A stretch of 64,000 bases of DNA from Bacillus sp. sid0103 (GCF_019219025.1 NZ_JAHUWN010000021.1:51915-115914); one strand, 5' to 3'; positions 25,076 to 34,466 are shown, numbered from the stretch's first letter. Numbers and translations: made by a program. The notes: generated by a model from the letters alone, not told the origin.

Positions 25076-26695
25076 ATGAGTGAAGAAGAACCATACTATA
25101 TAATTCAATCAAAGAAAATGTGCAAATATAGCGGCATGGATCCAGATGTGATCGCCAAACCAAAAAGATTTATGACCAAAATTGAACTAGATTTGAAAAG
25201 AAAGGCTTATTGTGAAATTTTATCTGTTGTCAGTTATTTCTCAACTAAACTATTGGATTCTTTAAAAGGAACGCCGATTTTGATCTGCGTCTCGGACTCA
25301 AACGGATACTTATTAGATATAGTTGGAGACGATACCATCAAATCTACGGTAGAAAAATTCGGGATTACATTAGGCAGCCTTTTTTCACAAGAAGATACGG
25401 GAACAAATGTCATAAGCTTAGCTTTACAGCAAGGACACCCGGTCCAATTAATAGGCAAAGACCATTATCATAAGTTCCTCTATGAGATCGCTTGTTACGG
25501 CGCTCCGTTTCATTATAGAGATGATAATAATTTGCTGGGCAGTGTTTCGATCATGATGCCAGTCTATTTTCAGAATCCGTTATTATTAACGATGTTATCT
25601 CAAGTAGTAGATTCTATTGAGAGAGAACTGCTGCTAAGAAAACAAAATAGGAAACTTAATATTTTGAATCAAATCATGATAAGCAGATCAAAAAATGGAA
25701 TCGTCATAACGGATGAAAAAGGGATGATCCACGAGTTTAATGATTTTGCTGAGCAAATTTTCAACGCAAGGAGAAGTGATGAGATCGGGAAGACCATCTA
25801 TCACTCACGATTGATTGGAGATTATTTTAAACGGGTAATAGAGGATGAAAAGAGACTGGAGAATGTCGAACTTAAATTTACAAATAAAAATGGGAACTTA
25901 ATTGTATGTCTTTTTGACGCCCAGCCAATCTATGAAGAGGAAAAAGTGGTTGGTGCATTTGGTCAATTCAGAGATATAACCGACAGGTATTTAGTTGATG
26001 AAAAAATTAAAGAGTCAGAAAAAAAAGCCCTGGCCGGTCAAATTGCAGCAGGAATCGCCCATGAAATTAGAAATCCATTAACTACCGTAAGAGGATATTT
26101 ACAATTCCTAGCAAATGATGTAGATGATAATATCTCACACATCTTTTCTAGTTTGTTAATACCAGAAATCGATCGGGCAAATAACATTATCTCTGATTTT
26201 TTAAGGATCACTAAGCCTTCAGATAATGAGTTTAAAGTGATCCAAATTCAGAAGTTTTTACTGGATTACCTCGGGGAATTTCTAAAAAGTGAATCATTAC
26301 TACACAATGTAGATTTGTATATCGATATTCACCCGGACACAAAACAACTTTCCATCCTATGTAACCGAGCAGAATTATTGCAGGTTTTTATTAATTTTTA
26401 TCAGAATTCACTGCAGGCGAAAAGGAATCATCCGTTAAAAATTAACCTAAACACACGGTTAGTTAACAGTGATGTTCAATTTATCTTTCGAGATAACGGA
26501 AGAGGGATTGACCCTTCTATCCTGACGCATATTTTTGATCCGTTCTTTTCGACTAAAGACACTGGAACTGGTCTAGGATTATCTGTATCTCGAAAGATTG
26601 TGGAAAATCATCGAGGAACGATCCTTGCCAGCAGTCATGAAAATGGCACAGAATTTACGATTGAGCTGCCCCTTTACCAACCTAATTACAGTTAG
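25076..26695 (+). CDS. Orphan GAF-PAS sensor histidine kinase
   Basis: About 539 residues. Residues about 45-190 resemble the GAF sensor of AcoR-type regulators (ILICVSDSNGYLLDIVGD, EDTGTNVISLAL). A PAS domain follows (GIVITDEKGMIHEFND). The HisKA helix holds the phosphorylated histidine in AAGIAHEIRNPLTTVRGYLQF, and the ATPase domain has N, G1 (FRDNGRGID) and G2 (GTGLGLSVS) boxes. There are no transmembrane helices, so it is cytoplasmic. No response regulator is adjacent, as for sporulation kinases that phosphorylate Spo0F. Start MSEEEP at 25076 follows GAGGTGG. Confidence 0.85.
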   Translation: MSEEEPYYIIQSKKMCKYSGMDPDVIAKPKRFMTKIELDLKRKAYCEILSVVSYFSTKLLDSLKGTPILICVSDSNGYLLDIVGDDTIKSTVEKFGITLGSLFSQEDTGTNVISLALQQGHPVQLIGKDHYHKFLYEIACYGAPFHYRDDNNLLGSVSIMMPVYFQNPLLLTMLSQVVDSIERELLLRKQNRKLNILNQIMISRSKNGIVITDEKGMIHEFNDFAEQIFNARRSDEIGKTIYHSRLIGDYFKRVIEDEKRLENVELKFTNKNGNLIVCLFDAQPIYEEEKVVGAFGQFRDITDRYLVDEKIKESEKKALAGQIAAGIAHEIRNPLTTVRGYLQFLANDVDDNISHIFSSLLIPEIDRANNIISDFLRITKPSDNEFKVIQIQKFLLDYLGEFLKSESLLHNVDLYIDIHPDTKQLSILCNRAELLQVFINFYQNSLQAKRNHPLKINLNTRLVNSDVQFIFRDNGRGIDPSILTHIFDPFFSTKDTGTGLGLSVSRKIVENHRGTILASSHENGTEFTIELPLYQPNYS

Positions 26696-26701
26696 ACAAG
26701 T

Positions 26702-26746
26702 AAACAAAAGAGACAATTCTTTTATCCTGAAATGTCCCTTTTGTTT
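26702..26746 (+). terminator. Terminator of sensor kinase gene
   Basis: Arms CAAAAGAGACA and TGTCCCTTTTG pair imperfectly and are followed by TTTTTTT. Confidence 0.7.
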
Positions 26747-26859
26747 TTTTATTAAGCTAAACAGGAGGTGAAGGCAGATTGCCTCACTCCTTTGTTGAAT
26801 CGCAGAATAATTCTCTCAATACTACGTATACTACTCTTTAGGTTTAGGGGGGTGAGTAT

Positions 26860-27027
26860 ATGCCAAATCAACAAAACAACCAGCAAAAAGGAAAAACGAA
26901 TCCTAATCAGCAAGGTTCCGGAACTCAGTATCACATAGAGCATGCGAGCAATGTTCCTGATTACGGAGCCAACACGGTCGACCCTAACGCGTTTACTAAT
27001 GTTACAGAAAATAATCAACAATCATGA
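26860..27027 (+). CDS. 55-residue Asn/Gln-rich small protein
   Basis: ATG at 26860 follows GGGGGGTGA. The protein is hydrophilic, rich in Asn and Gln (MPNQQNNQQKGKTNPNQQGS at the start), and ends NVTENNQQS. A strong terminator follows 10 nt after the stop. The composition resembles small spore proteins, but I cannot place it in a SASP family. A 20-codon TTG frame with its own AGGAGGTG site (26779-26841) lies just upstream and might be part of the same unit. Confidence 0.6.
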   Translation: MPNQQNNQQKGKTNPNQQGSGTQYHIEHASNVPDYGANTVDPNAFTNVTENNQQS

Positions 27028-27036
27028 TTACTTTTA

Positions 27037-27061
27037 GACGCCCATTTGCGGCGTTTTTTTT
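27037..27061 (+). terminator. Terminator of small Asn/Gln-rich gene
   Basis: A short GC stem ACGCC/GGCGT with a 7-8-nt loop is followed by TTTTTTTT. Confidence 0.85.
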
Positions 27062-27071
27062 GGTCTCCCAG

Positions 27072-27527
27072 TTACCTTCCGGATTCAAGAATTTCCTTTA
27101 TATGTTTTAAATCGTTTATGTTTGCTCGTTTCATCATTGGTGCCATAAACGGGGCAAGAACTTTTGAAAAACCAGTCGGATTTCCTTTATTCCTTAAGGT
27201 CATCCGGGTGTGATTGCCTGCTAATTGCTCCCAAGTATAGATCGTCTCCATCGGAAACGGTCCCTGTGCGGTTTTCATCACCAGCTTCTTTTCTGGCGTA
27301 AACTCTATAACTTCATAGGTATAAGCAAGCTCTCTCCCTAGAAATTGTGCTTTAAAGGCCACTTTTGAACCCAGCTTCAATGGTTTTTCCGTTTGCCATT
27401 CGGCCGATTGAATATTTACATACCATTCAGGCGCGTTGTCCGGATTGGCTGCATAGGTAGAAACCTCTGCAACAGGGCGATCGATTATTATGTCTGTAAA
27501 AACATCTACCACTTGATTAACCTCCAC
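27072..27527 (-). CDS. SRPBCC (START-like) domain protein
   Basis: A 151-residue helix-grip protein. DIIIDRPVAEVSTYAANPDNAPEWYVNIQSAEW at the start and MKTAQGPFPMETIYTWEQ in the middle match the polyketide cyclase/SRPBCC family, which binds hydrophobic ligands. The ligand is unknown. It has no obvious partner; the fragment at 27547 lies upstream on the same strand. Confidence 0.75.
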   Translation of the reverse strand: MEVNQVVDVFTDIIIDRPVAEVSTYAANPDNAPEWYVNIQSAEWQTEKPLKLGSKVAFKAQFLGRELAYTYEVIEFTPEKKLVMKTAQGPFPMETIYTWEQLAGNHTRMTLRNKGNPTGFSKVLAPFMAPMMKRANINDLKHIKEILESGR

Positions 27528-27546
27528 AACCTACACTGTTTATGAC

Positions 27547-27873
27547 TTATTTTTTTCTACATAATTCTTCAGCAACGTTCCAAGCAAATTTGATTGCCTT
27601 ACCTTTCAATTTTTCAAAAGAGCCTTTTAAATAAAGAAAGACAAGCAGATACATACTTAGGGTCATGAGATAAATCGGGAAGGAATAAGAATACTTCCAT
27701 TCCTTGTAAGTAAAAACATGAACCTTGAGGCTAAGAATCTCTACTCCTATGAAATGAAGTCCCACACTCGTAAAAAGGCACAGTCCAATTTTCACTGACA
27801 TATGATGAGTGGAATATAGGCGGCCGAAAAAACCACCAATGACATCTGTGTATCTCCCTTTATTCTTTCTCGT
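27547..27873 (-). pseudogene. 5'-truncated CBO0543-family membrane protein
   Basis: From the ATG at 27801 the frame codes for 84 residues including GVEILSLKVHVFTYKEWKYS, close in type to the FTYxGWKLYYS segment of CBO0543 proteins. Family-like sequence (GRYTDVIGGFFGRLYSTHH) continues in frame upstream to a TAG at 27874-27876 with no start codon in between. The N-terminal half of the gene is therefore missing. It is a remnant of a protein of about 160-200 residues. Confidence 0.6.
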
Positions 27874-28118
27874 CTAGGTATTAACTTCTAGTTTCTGTAC
27901 TTTTTTAAATAATTATGTTTGCACCCTGACAACATAAATGCCCCCCTTCTCATTTTCTAAGCAATTTGACGAACTTTAGAAAACTAGAGAATGGAAGTGA
28001 GTCCTACTTAAGTGGTATAGTTAGATAATACAGTTAATTTAAAATTTTAGTATTTCCGCTCAGACAAAGCCTACTTTTTCAAAAAAGATAAAGTAGAGAA
28101 TCGACAAGAGGTGTAACC

Positions 28119-29201
28119 ATGAAACAAGAAATTGGATTTATTCAAAGGGAAGTTTTAAAGGAAAAACCTGATTTTGCTTCACTTGGTTTTGGGAAGTATT
28201 TTAGCGATTATATGTTTGTCATGGATTATCATCATGAAGTCGGCTGGTGTGATCCACGGATTACTCCTTACGAACCCTTAACTCTCGAACCGTCCGCGAT
28301 GGTCTTTCACTATGGACAAGCCATCTTTGAGGGAATGAAAGCCTATAAGACAGCGGATGGAGATATCCAGCTCTTCCGTCCAGAAAAAAACATGAGACGT
28401 TTGAATGAATCCTGCGATCGCCTCTGTATTCCGCAAATTGATGAGGATTTTTTATTAAAAGCCATTAAACAATTAATTATAACCGAAAAAGATTGGATTC
28501 CTGAGGGTGAAGGAACTTCTTTATACATTCGTCCGTTCATTTTCTCAACCGAACCCTATCTTGGCGTCCGGCCAGCAAAACAATATAAATTGCTTGTTAT
28601 CCTCTCTCCATCAGGAGCTTATTATGGGGATCAATTAAGTCCGGTGAAAATATATGTGGAAGAACACTATGTCCGGGCTGTGATTGGTGGAGTTGGCCAT
28701 GTGAAGACTGCCGGAAATTATGCTGCTAGTCTGAAGGCACAAGAAAAGGCCGAGGAAAATGGTTTTGCCCAAATCCTCTGGCTCGATGCAAAAGAGAATA
28801 AATATGTTGAAGAAGTCGGCAGCATGAATATCTTCTTCAAAATTAATGGTGAAGTAGTCACACCGAGATTAAATGGCAGCATTTTACCTGGCGTTACACG
28901 AGATTCCGTCCTTGAACTATTAAAGTATTGGAAAATCCCTGTACGCGAAGAAAAAATCTCAATTGAAGAGGTATTTGCAGCTCATCAACGTGGAGAACTT
29001 GAAGAAGTCTTTGGTGCAGGAACAGCCGCCGTCATTTCCCCTGTTGGCGAATTAAATTGGAATGAGCAAGCCATTGTGATCAATGACCGAAAAATCGGCG
29101 AACTCTCTCAACGCATTTATGATGAAATGACCGGAATTCAACTTGGCAAAAAAGAAGACCCATTTAACTGGACAGTAAAGGTTGCTAAGGTGGAAGTTTA
29201 A
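28119..29201 (+). CDS. ilvE: Branched-chain amino acid aminotransferase
   Basis: A 360-residue class IV aminotransferase, the length of Bacillus YbgE/YwaA. FHYGQAIFEGMKAYKT, the PLP lysine in HVKTAGNYAASLKA and EVGSMNIFF are diagnostic. It interconverts valine, leucine and isoleucine with their 2-keto acids using glutamate. ATG at 28119 follows AGAGGTG. It is monocistronic, closed by the terminator at 29225. The 245-nt upstream gap is AT-rich and may hold CodY sites, but I could not define one. Confidence 0.93.
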   Translation: MKQEIGFIQREVLKEKPDFASLGFGKYFSDYMFVMDYHHEVGWCDPRITPYEPLTLEPSAMVFHYGQAIFEGMKAYKTADGDIQLFRPEKNMRRLNESCDRLCIPQIDEDFLLKAIKQLIITEKDWIPEGEGTSLYIRPFIFSTEPYLGVRPAKQYKLLVILSPSGAYYGDQLSPVKIYVEEHYVRAVIGGVGHVKTAGNYAASLKAQEKAEENGFAQILWLDAKENKYVEEVGSMNIFFKINGEVVTPRLNGSILPGVTRDSVLELLKYWKIPVREEKISIEEVFAAHQRGELEEVFGAGTAAVISPVGELNWNEQAIVINDRKIGELSQRIYDEMTGIQLGKKEDPFNWTVKVAKVEV

Positions 29202-29224
29202 AGCGGAAGCGTCCGTTTCGTTTA

Positions 29225-29257
29225 GGCGAACAGTGTCAGTCACTGTTCGCCTTTTTT
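29225..29257 (+). terminator. GCGAACAGT-family terminator hairpin, copy 2
   Basis: The stem GGCGAACAGTG/CACTGTTCGCC is followed by TTTTTT. It shares its stem with hairpins at 20903, 30303 and 58302. Confidence 0.9.
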
Positions 29258-29439
29258 CTCGTTTTCCTTCGGTTGCTTTTGTCATTTTTTGCTGAATTCA
29301 CAAAACTTTCAATAGTCTTTTATTTTTCACTTCGATTAAACGTTATACTACGAGTAGACACTCTTATTCCCTCACCTATGCCTCCTCTCCATGGTTTAAC
29401 CCCAACATATAAAAATACGAAAGCAGGTTGATTTGTTCG

Positions 29440-30294
29440 ATGAAAAACCGCCGCAACAAAAAGACAATTGTCGCCGAAAATAGTCAAATGAGAGTATTTA
29501 TGCATCCCTTTGCGAATCCCAAAGAACGCAAAGAATTTCTTATGAATCTAGCCATTAGTTCTGAATTTGAGATGAGACATCGTGGCCTGTTTGAATACTA
29601 TGGAAAAGATTTAATTGCCTATAAACAAGAAAAACCCTCTGATACTCAGCGCAACGAATTTCTCCGCATCCTCTCAAAATTCATGACGACTCGTTTAGAA
29701 GATAACTGCCCTCCATCATGGAAAGACTGCCAGCCCTCATTTTGGGAAGAACTCATTTTTACTTTTTATCCTCACAATTTGGATGTATCAAAAGATCAAA
29801 AAGAAGTGGAATCCTTCCTCTTTCAGTTAAGAAAGTTTGTCCGCTGGCTTGATAAACGAGTGGGTACCTCTTGGTATTCAGTTATTAAGACATATACAGA
29901 CGAAGCATCTCCTGACCTAAATATCTGTGAAAAACTATTTAATGCCTTCATGTTAAGAGACTATCCCCGCATGCATCATAAGGATTGGGATCCTTTTCAA
30001 GATTTAGAAAAAACAAATCAAAGCTTTAACCTCTGTACTGAGAAAGTAAGTAGTGTATTCGAAGTAACAAGTATGATTGAAGATAACATCATCGTTACGG
30101 ATTTCGATACGAAGCGTACTTTTTACCTGAAAGATTTTTCAAGCAATTTATTTATGCCAGGCCTTATCATAAATGGTTTAATTGGCAAAAAGGAGAAACA
30201 GTTGACTTGGCATTTGTTACTGGCTGATGCATTTTGTCCCCAAAGAGGAAAAAAATATATCACTATAAAAAAAGAACATCCACTACAGGTTTAA
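29440..30294 (+). CDS. Conserved hypothetical protein, about 284 residues
   Basis: I do not recognise the family. The protein is soluble, basic at the start (MKNRRNKKTIVAENSQMRVF), rich in aromatics, with PPSWKDCQPSFWEELIFTFYP near residue 100 and a C-terminal beta-rich part (VFEVTSMIEDNIIVTDFDTKRTFYL). No membrane segments are seen. ATG at 29440 is preceded by GCAGG at 12 nt; a TTG 12 nt earlier is less likely. It is single, closed by a terminator 9 nt after the stop. Confidence 0.65.
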   Translation: MKNRRNKKTIVAENSQMRVFMHPFANPKERKEFLMNLAISSEFEMRHRGLFEYYGKDLIAYKQEKPSDTQRNEFLRILSKFMTTRLEDNCPPSWKDCQPSFWEELIFTFYPHNLDVSKDQKEVESFLFQLRKFVRWLDKRVGTSWYSVIKTYTDEASPDLNICEKLFNAFMLRDYPRMHHKDWDPFQDLEKTNQSFNLCTEKVSSVFEVTSMIEDNIIVTDFDTKRTFYLKDFSSNLFMPGLIINGLIGKKEKQLTWHLLLADAFCPQRGKKYITIKKEHPLQV

Positions 30295-30302
30295 AAATAT
30301 TC

Positions 30303-30332
30303 GCGAACAGTGGTTTCACTGTTCGTTTTTTT
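30303..30332 (+). terminator. GCGAACAGT-family terminator hairpin, copy 3
   Basis: The stem GCGAACAGTG/CACTGTTCG is followed by TTTTTTT, directly after the hypothetical gene. Confidence 0.88.
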
Positions 30333-30398
30333 ATTTTGCTGTTGTCTGAGAAATTGTTGCTTTTTTCCAGGAGAATTTGTTATCGACCATTAATCGTT

Positions 30399-30914
30399 CG
30401 GTATGAAGGACAAATGTCGCCGCAGGTTCATGGGATTTGTCCTTCATGAGCGGTATGAAGGACATAAGTCGCCGCAGGTTCATGGGATTTGTCCTTCATG
30501 AGCGGTATGAGGGACAAAAGTCGACGCAGGATCCTCTGATTTGTCCTTCATGAGCGGTATGAAGGACAAAAGTCGACGCAGGTTCATGTGATTTGTCCTT
30601 CATGAGCGGTATGAAGGACAAAAGTCGACGCAGGTTCATGTGATTTGTCCTTCATGAGCGGTATGAAGGACAAAAGTCGACGCAGGATCCTCTGATTTGT
30701 CCTTCATGAGCGGTATGAAGGACATAAGTCGCCGCAGGTTCATGTGATTTGTCCTTCATGAGCGGTATGAGGGACAAAAGTCTCCGCAGGATCCTCTGAT
30801 TTGTCCTTCATGAGCGGTATGAAGGACAAAAGTCGACGCAGGTTCATGTGATTTGTCCTTCATGAGCGGTATGAAGGACAAAAGTCGACGCAGGTTCATG
30901 TGATTTGTCCTTCA
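30399..30914. repeat. Tandem array of ten 52-bp hairpin units
   Basis: Units begin CGGTATGA at 30399, 30451, 30503, 30555, 30607, 30659, 30711, 30763, 30815 and 30867, with no deviation from 52 bp. Each holds ATGAAGGACAAA and TTTGTCCTTCAT as 12-bp arms around a 21-nt loop, with a GAGCGGT linker. Loops vary as two or three alternating types (GGTTCATG and GGATCCTC). The period is not a multiple of three, so a repeat protein is excluded. The 30295-31038 gap otherwise holds only the terminator at 30303. Confidence 0.95.
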
Positions 30915-31038
30915 CTAGTAGCACTTATGAAGTATCTAACAAAATTTACCAAAATCTTATAAAAATTAAATAAAATATCCGATTCCCTCATAAAAAAGTT
31001 TCATTATTACACAAAATAATTATGAGAGGAGACGTGCT

Positions 31039-33075
31039 ATGGAATTTTTTCTACTTACACTTTTATTACTTGCTGTCATTGGGTTATCTAGTTTCATCCA
31101 TCACTTTTTGCCATACGTCCCAGTACCGCTGGTTCAAATTGCGCTCGGGGTAATTCTTGCATCCCTGCCGTTAGGGATTCATATCCCTATGGAGCCAGAA
31201 TTGTTCTTCGTGTTGTTTATCGCCCCACTACTTTTTCATGATGGAAAAAATGTTTCACGCCATGCGTTATGGAAACTACGAAAACCAATCCTCTTGCTAG
31301 CCCTCGGTCTAGTATTTGTTACTGTATTTGTGATTGGATACTTAATTTATTGGATGATTCCGTCAATTCCATTGCCGGCCGCTTTTGCTCTGGCCGCGAT
31401 TCTTTCTCCTACCGATGTCGTAGCTGTGAGTGCGATTTCTAGCCGGGTGAAGATACCGCAAACCATTATGCATGTCCTTGAAGGTGAAGGGCTCATGAAT
31501 GATGCCTCTGGTTTAGTTGCATTTAAATTTGCGGTGGCCGCAACGGTAACGGGCGTTTTTTCATTGGCTCAGGCAAGCGGGAGTTTCTTAGTAATTGCCA
31601 TTGGAGGTTTGGCTGGCGGAGCGCTTCTTTCTATTCTAATCATTCAACTGAAAATCTTTATTCGACGGCTGGGGATGGAAGATGTAACGATTCACATGCT
31701 CATTCAACTACTCACCCCATTCGTGATTTTTTACCTGGTTGAGCACTTTCATCTCTCTGGCATTTTATCTGTGGTTGCAGCAGGCATTGTTCATACAATC
31801 TATCGTGATCGTGATCAGTCCCCTGCGATGAAATTGCAATTGGTTTCCCAAAGTACGTGGACGGTACTTATCTATATTTTGAACGGATTGGTGTTTGTTC
31901 TATTAGGCTTGCAAATCCCAAGTGTTATCAGTGAAATCTTCAAAGACCCGGTGTTTAATAATTGGGAAGTAAGCAAGTATATTTTCATTATAACTGCTGC
32001 ACTTTTCTTACTTCGATTCTTGTGGATTGGGGCTGCCTGGCAGTGGGGATGGCTGAAAAAGCAAATCCAAATGCCTTCCATGAGAGCAATTGGGATCATT
32101 ACGATTTCCGGCGTTAGAGGAGCTGTCACACTTGCAGGTGCTTTTACGATACCATATGTACTGGCAGATGGAAGTCCCTTTCCTCAGCGCTCATTAATCA
32201 TTTTTATTGCGGCAGGGGTTATCTTGGTCACACTTTTAGCAGCAAGCATCTTTTTACCGATTCTTGCAAGGACAGAAAAAGGAAACACGGAGGACCTCTG
32301 TGAGGAAAAAATGGAAAGGATTGCTATAATCCGAACGATTGACTCCGCCATTCATTCCATTCGTGAATTGATGGATGATGAAAATCGCGGAGCCGCTGTC
32401 TCTGTTATTGCATCCTATAATCAAATTCGTAATCGCTTTAACACGGTTAGTGATAAAAAATCCAAGCTGCTGAAATTAGTTGAAACTGAAATCCGGATGA
32501 AGGCTCTTGATGCAGAAGCAAGCTATATTCAAAGATTGGTAAAAGCAGGAAGGATTGACCGGGAAACAACGTATTTATCTGAAGAACATATCCAACGAAT
32601 GAGGCTCGCCGTAACCAACCGGATGACCTATAGAAGATTATTCTTTTGGACTTTGGTTAAAAGAGGTGCGTACCACCTTTTACTGCTTTTTTTACCGAAT
32701 AAACAAAAACGTCTGGAAATTCGCCAAGCAAAAACGAAGCAGGTCATTCAACTAAAAGTTAACATGGCCAAAGCAGCGATTAGCTATTTAAAAAACCATA
32801 TGAGTACGGAGAATGAAAATATTTATTTGAGTATTATCGGCGAATATAGTGAAATGATCGTAAAATTTAAGCATATGAAAAAGGGTGCGGATTCTATTCA
32901 TCACATCCAACTACAAAGAGAACTGCAAGTAAAAGCTTTCCAAGCAGAACGGGATGAAATTCAGAACCTGTACGAAGAAGGAGAAATTACAATTGATGTC
33001 ACCCGAAAAATTCGTAAACAGATTAATATAAGAGAAGCTTATTGGATGGAAGAGAGTAGTTTGCATTCCCATTAA
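31039..33075 (+). CDS. CPA1-family Na+(K+)/H+ antiporter
   Basis: A 678-residue antiporter of the NhaP/NhaK type in the cytoplasmic membrane. It has about 12 membrane helices in residues 1-415, with the ion-binding SPTDVVAVSAI and the GEGLMNDASGLVAF motif. A cytoplasmic C-terminal domain of about 260 residues has helical, charged segments (about 420-678). It exports Na+ or K+ in exchange for protons, supporting pH and salt homeostasis. ATG at 31039 follows GAGAGGAG. It stands alone, ended by the hairpin at 33091. Confidence 0.9.
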   Translation: MEFFLLTLLLLAVIGLSSFIHHFLPYVPVPLVQIALGVILASLPLGIHIPMEPELFFVLFIAPLLFHDGKNVSRHALWKLRKPILLLALGLVFVTVFVIGYLIYWMIPSIPLPAAFALAAILSPTDVVAVSAISSRVKIPQTIMHVLEGEGLMNDASGLVAFKFAVAATVTGVFSLAQASGSFLVIAIGGLAGGALLSILIIQLKIFIRRLGMEDVTIHMLIQLLTPFVIFYLVEHFHLSGILSVVAAGIVHTIYRDRDQSPAMKLQLVSQSTWTVLIYILNGLVFVLLGLQIPSVISEIFKDPVFNNWEVSKYIFIITAALFLLRFLWIGAAWQWGWLKKQIQMPSMRAIGIITISGVRGAVTLAGAFTIPYVLADGSPFPQRSLIIFIAAGVILVTLLAASIFLPILARTEKGNTEDLCEEKMERIAIIRTIDSAIHSIRELMDDENRGAAVSVIASYNQIRNRFNTVSDKKSKLLKLVETEIRMKALDAEASYIQRLVKAGRIDRETTYLSEEHIQRMRLAVTNRMTYRRLFFWTLVKRGAYHLLLLFLPNKQKRLEIRQAKTKQVIQLKVNMAKAAISYLKNHMSTENENIYLSIIGEYSEMIVKFKHMKKGADSIHHIQLQRELQVKAFQAERDEIQNLYEEGEITIDVTRKIRKQINIREAYWMEESSLHSH

Positions 33076-33090
33076 AGGAATATTTGATAA

Positions 33091-33123
33091 GGCGGCAAGA
33101 ACCATGTCCCTGCCGCCTCTTTA
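33091..33123 (+). terminator. Terminator of antiporter gene
   Basis: The stem GGCGGCA/TGCCGCC with a 13-nt loop is followed by TCTTTATT. Confidence 0.8.
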
Positions 33124-33246
33124 TTGGATTACAAAAATCATCCACCTAATTCGGTATAATAATCTCCGGTTTTCCTTCCTGATTAATTTCCTTTTTTGAT
33201 ATTTTTCTCTAATTATGACTTTTTCGCAAGGAAAACAACACCTAAG

Positions 33247-33307
33247 GAAAAAAGTGTCAGGCACCACGTATGGATAAATGTCCATCTGCGGTGCTTGGCA
33301 CTTTTTT
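33247..33307. repeat. Dispersed GTGTCAGGCAC hairpin, copy 2
   Basis: AAAAAAGTGTCAGGCACCAC pairs with GTGGTGCTTGGCACTTTTTT-like sequence. It has A- and T-runs on both sides and so can terminate in both directions. It lies between the convergent antiporter and DUF421 genes. Confidence 0.75.
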
Positions 33308-33356
33308 GTGAGTATAAGTATATAAATTTGAAATAACAAGTTAATGGGCTTGGTGC

Positions 33357-34073
33357 CTATTCTTTATCAATGGGTGAAATAATATGATCCTTGTATGTAT
33401 CAACATAAATATTACCATTAGCAGCCAGAACAGCATAAACTACCTCTTTTTTGCTTAATTTACGTTTATCTAATTCTAATTGCAACCATTTATGTGAAAG
33501 ATTATTTTGTTTTAGATTTTGCTCCATCACTTCTCCATCCATTATTAGTTCAATAGCTAGCCTTTGTTCTTGCATTTCTGGAATCATTAAATCTTGTCTT
33601 GTAACGTACCTATATTGTGGCTTCTTTAATACGGTTAATGTTCCATTTGTCTCTATAATTGCATATAGAACCTCTTCAATATTAAATATATCTTTTTCTC
33701 TTAATTGTTGGTTTAAATAATCTAAAGTATAGCGCATCTTCCTCATGTTATTTTCTAATATTTTTCCATTTTGTAAAACGATGGTTGGATCTCCGGCAAA
33801 AAATTTTCTACCTCGTTTACTTTTTAATGAAATAACCGCAGTCAAGAATACTACAGCAACAAATATACTAAATGAAAGGAGAGAAAGATGAAATTCTATA
33901 GAAGTATTAAAGGCTAAGTTTGCTGCAATTGCACCCATTGTAATGGAAGCAATAAAATCAAATATAGTCATTTTAGAGATAGTTTGTTTGCCTAATATCC
34001 GCGCCCCGATAAGTAAAAGACCAAAGGAAGTGATTGACCTAAGAATTACTTCATAATAGGCAGGCATATTCAC
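33357..34073 (-). CDS. DUF421 membrane protein (YetF/YkjA family)
   Basis: A 238-residue protein with three N-terminal membrane helices (RSITSFGLLLIGARILGKQTISKMTIFDF, then GAIAANLAFN) and a C-terminal soluble region of two repeated YetF-like modules (FAGDPTIVLQNGKILENNMRK; VVYAVLAANGNIYVDT). Family members are common in Bacillus and some are linked with spores or germination; no biochemical role is firmly known to me. It is single, with its own AAAGGGGTG site. Confidence 0.85.
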   Translation of the reverse strand: MNMPAYYEVILRSITSFGLLLIGARILGKQTISKMTIFDFIASITMGAIAANLAFNTSIEFHLSLLSFSIFVAVVFLTAVISLKSKRGRKFFAGDPTIVLQNGKILENNMRKMRYTLDYLNQQLREKDIFNIEEVLYAIIETNGTLTVLKKPQYRYVTRQDLMIPEMQEQRLAIELIMDGEVMEQNLKQNNLSHKWLQLELDKRKLSKKEVVYAVLAANGNIYVDTYKDHIISPIDKE

Positions 34074-34239
34074 ACCCCTTTCAAACCTATATTCATTATT
34101 TTTATCTTTTACTTGTTAGCTTTTAAAAATTCTTTTTTAGAGTGAATGAATATTTATAGAACCGCTATTAATTCGTTTATTTTTACCTTAAAAAACTAAT
34201 CCCCCTAGTAACATCCCCGTTTTCGGATTTCCTATTAAA

Positions 34240-34372
34240 AGTGCCAGACGCCACTTTTGGACAATTTATCAAATAGTTAGACATATATTCTGAAAACTAC
34301 TAGCTGATATAACTGGATTTGAGCAATTTTCTTTGAAAAATAGCCTTCTCCGCGGAGAAGACTATACTTTTT
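34240..34372. other. Intergenic region 34074-34466: partial repeat and palindrome
   Basis: The 393-nt gap has no gene I can support. It holds a degenerate GTGCCAGACGCCAC element near 34242 and a perfect 16-bp palindrome CTTCTCCGCGGAGAAG at 34347-34362 followed by ACTATACTTTTTT, which could act as a terminator cruciform. The rest is AT-rich promoter-like sequence. Confidence 0.5.
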
Positions 34373-34466
34373 TCGTGAATCTCACATTAAAGTTCAAACC
34401 AAATATTAAGGTAGAAATAAAACGAACTGGGGCAGTGATTATGAAAATAATGAAGAAAAGAATGAG

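Noticed and set aside
30399..30914. CRISPR array
   Set aside because: The whole 52-bp unit is repeated with no unique spacers, and no cas genes are present in the window.
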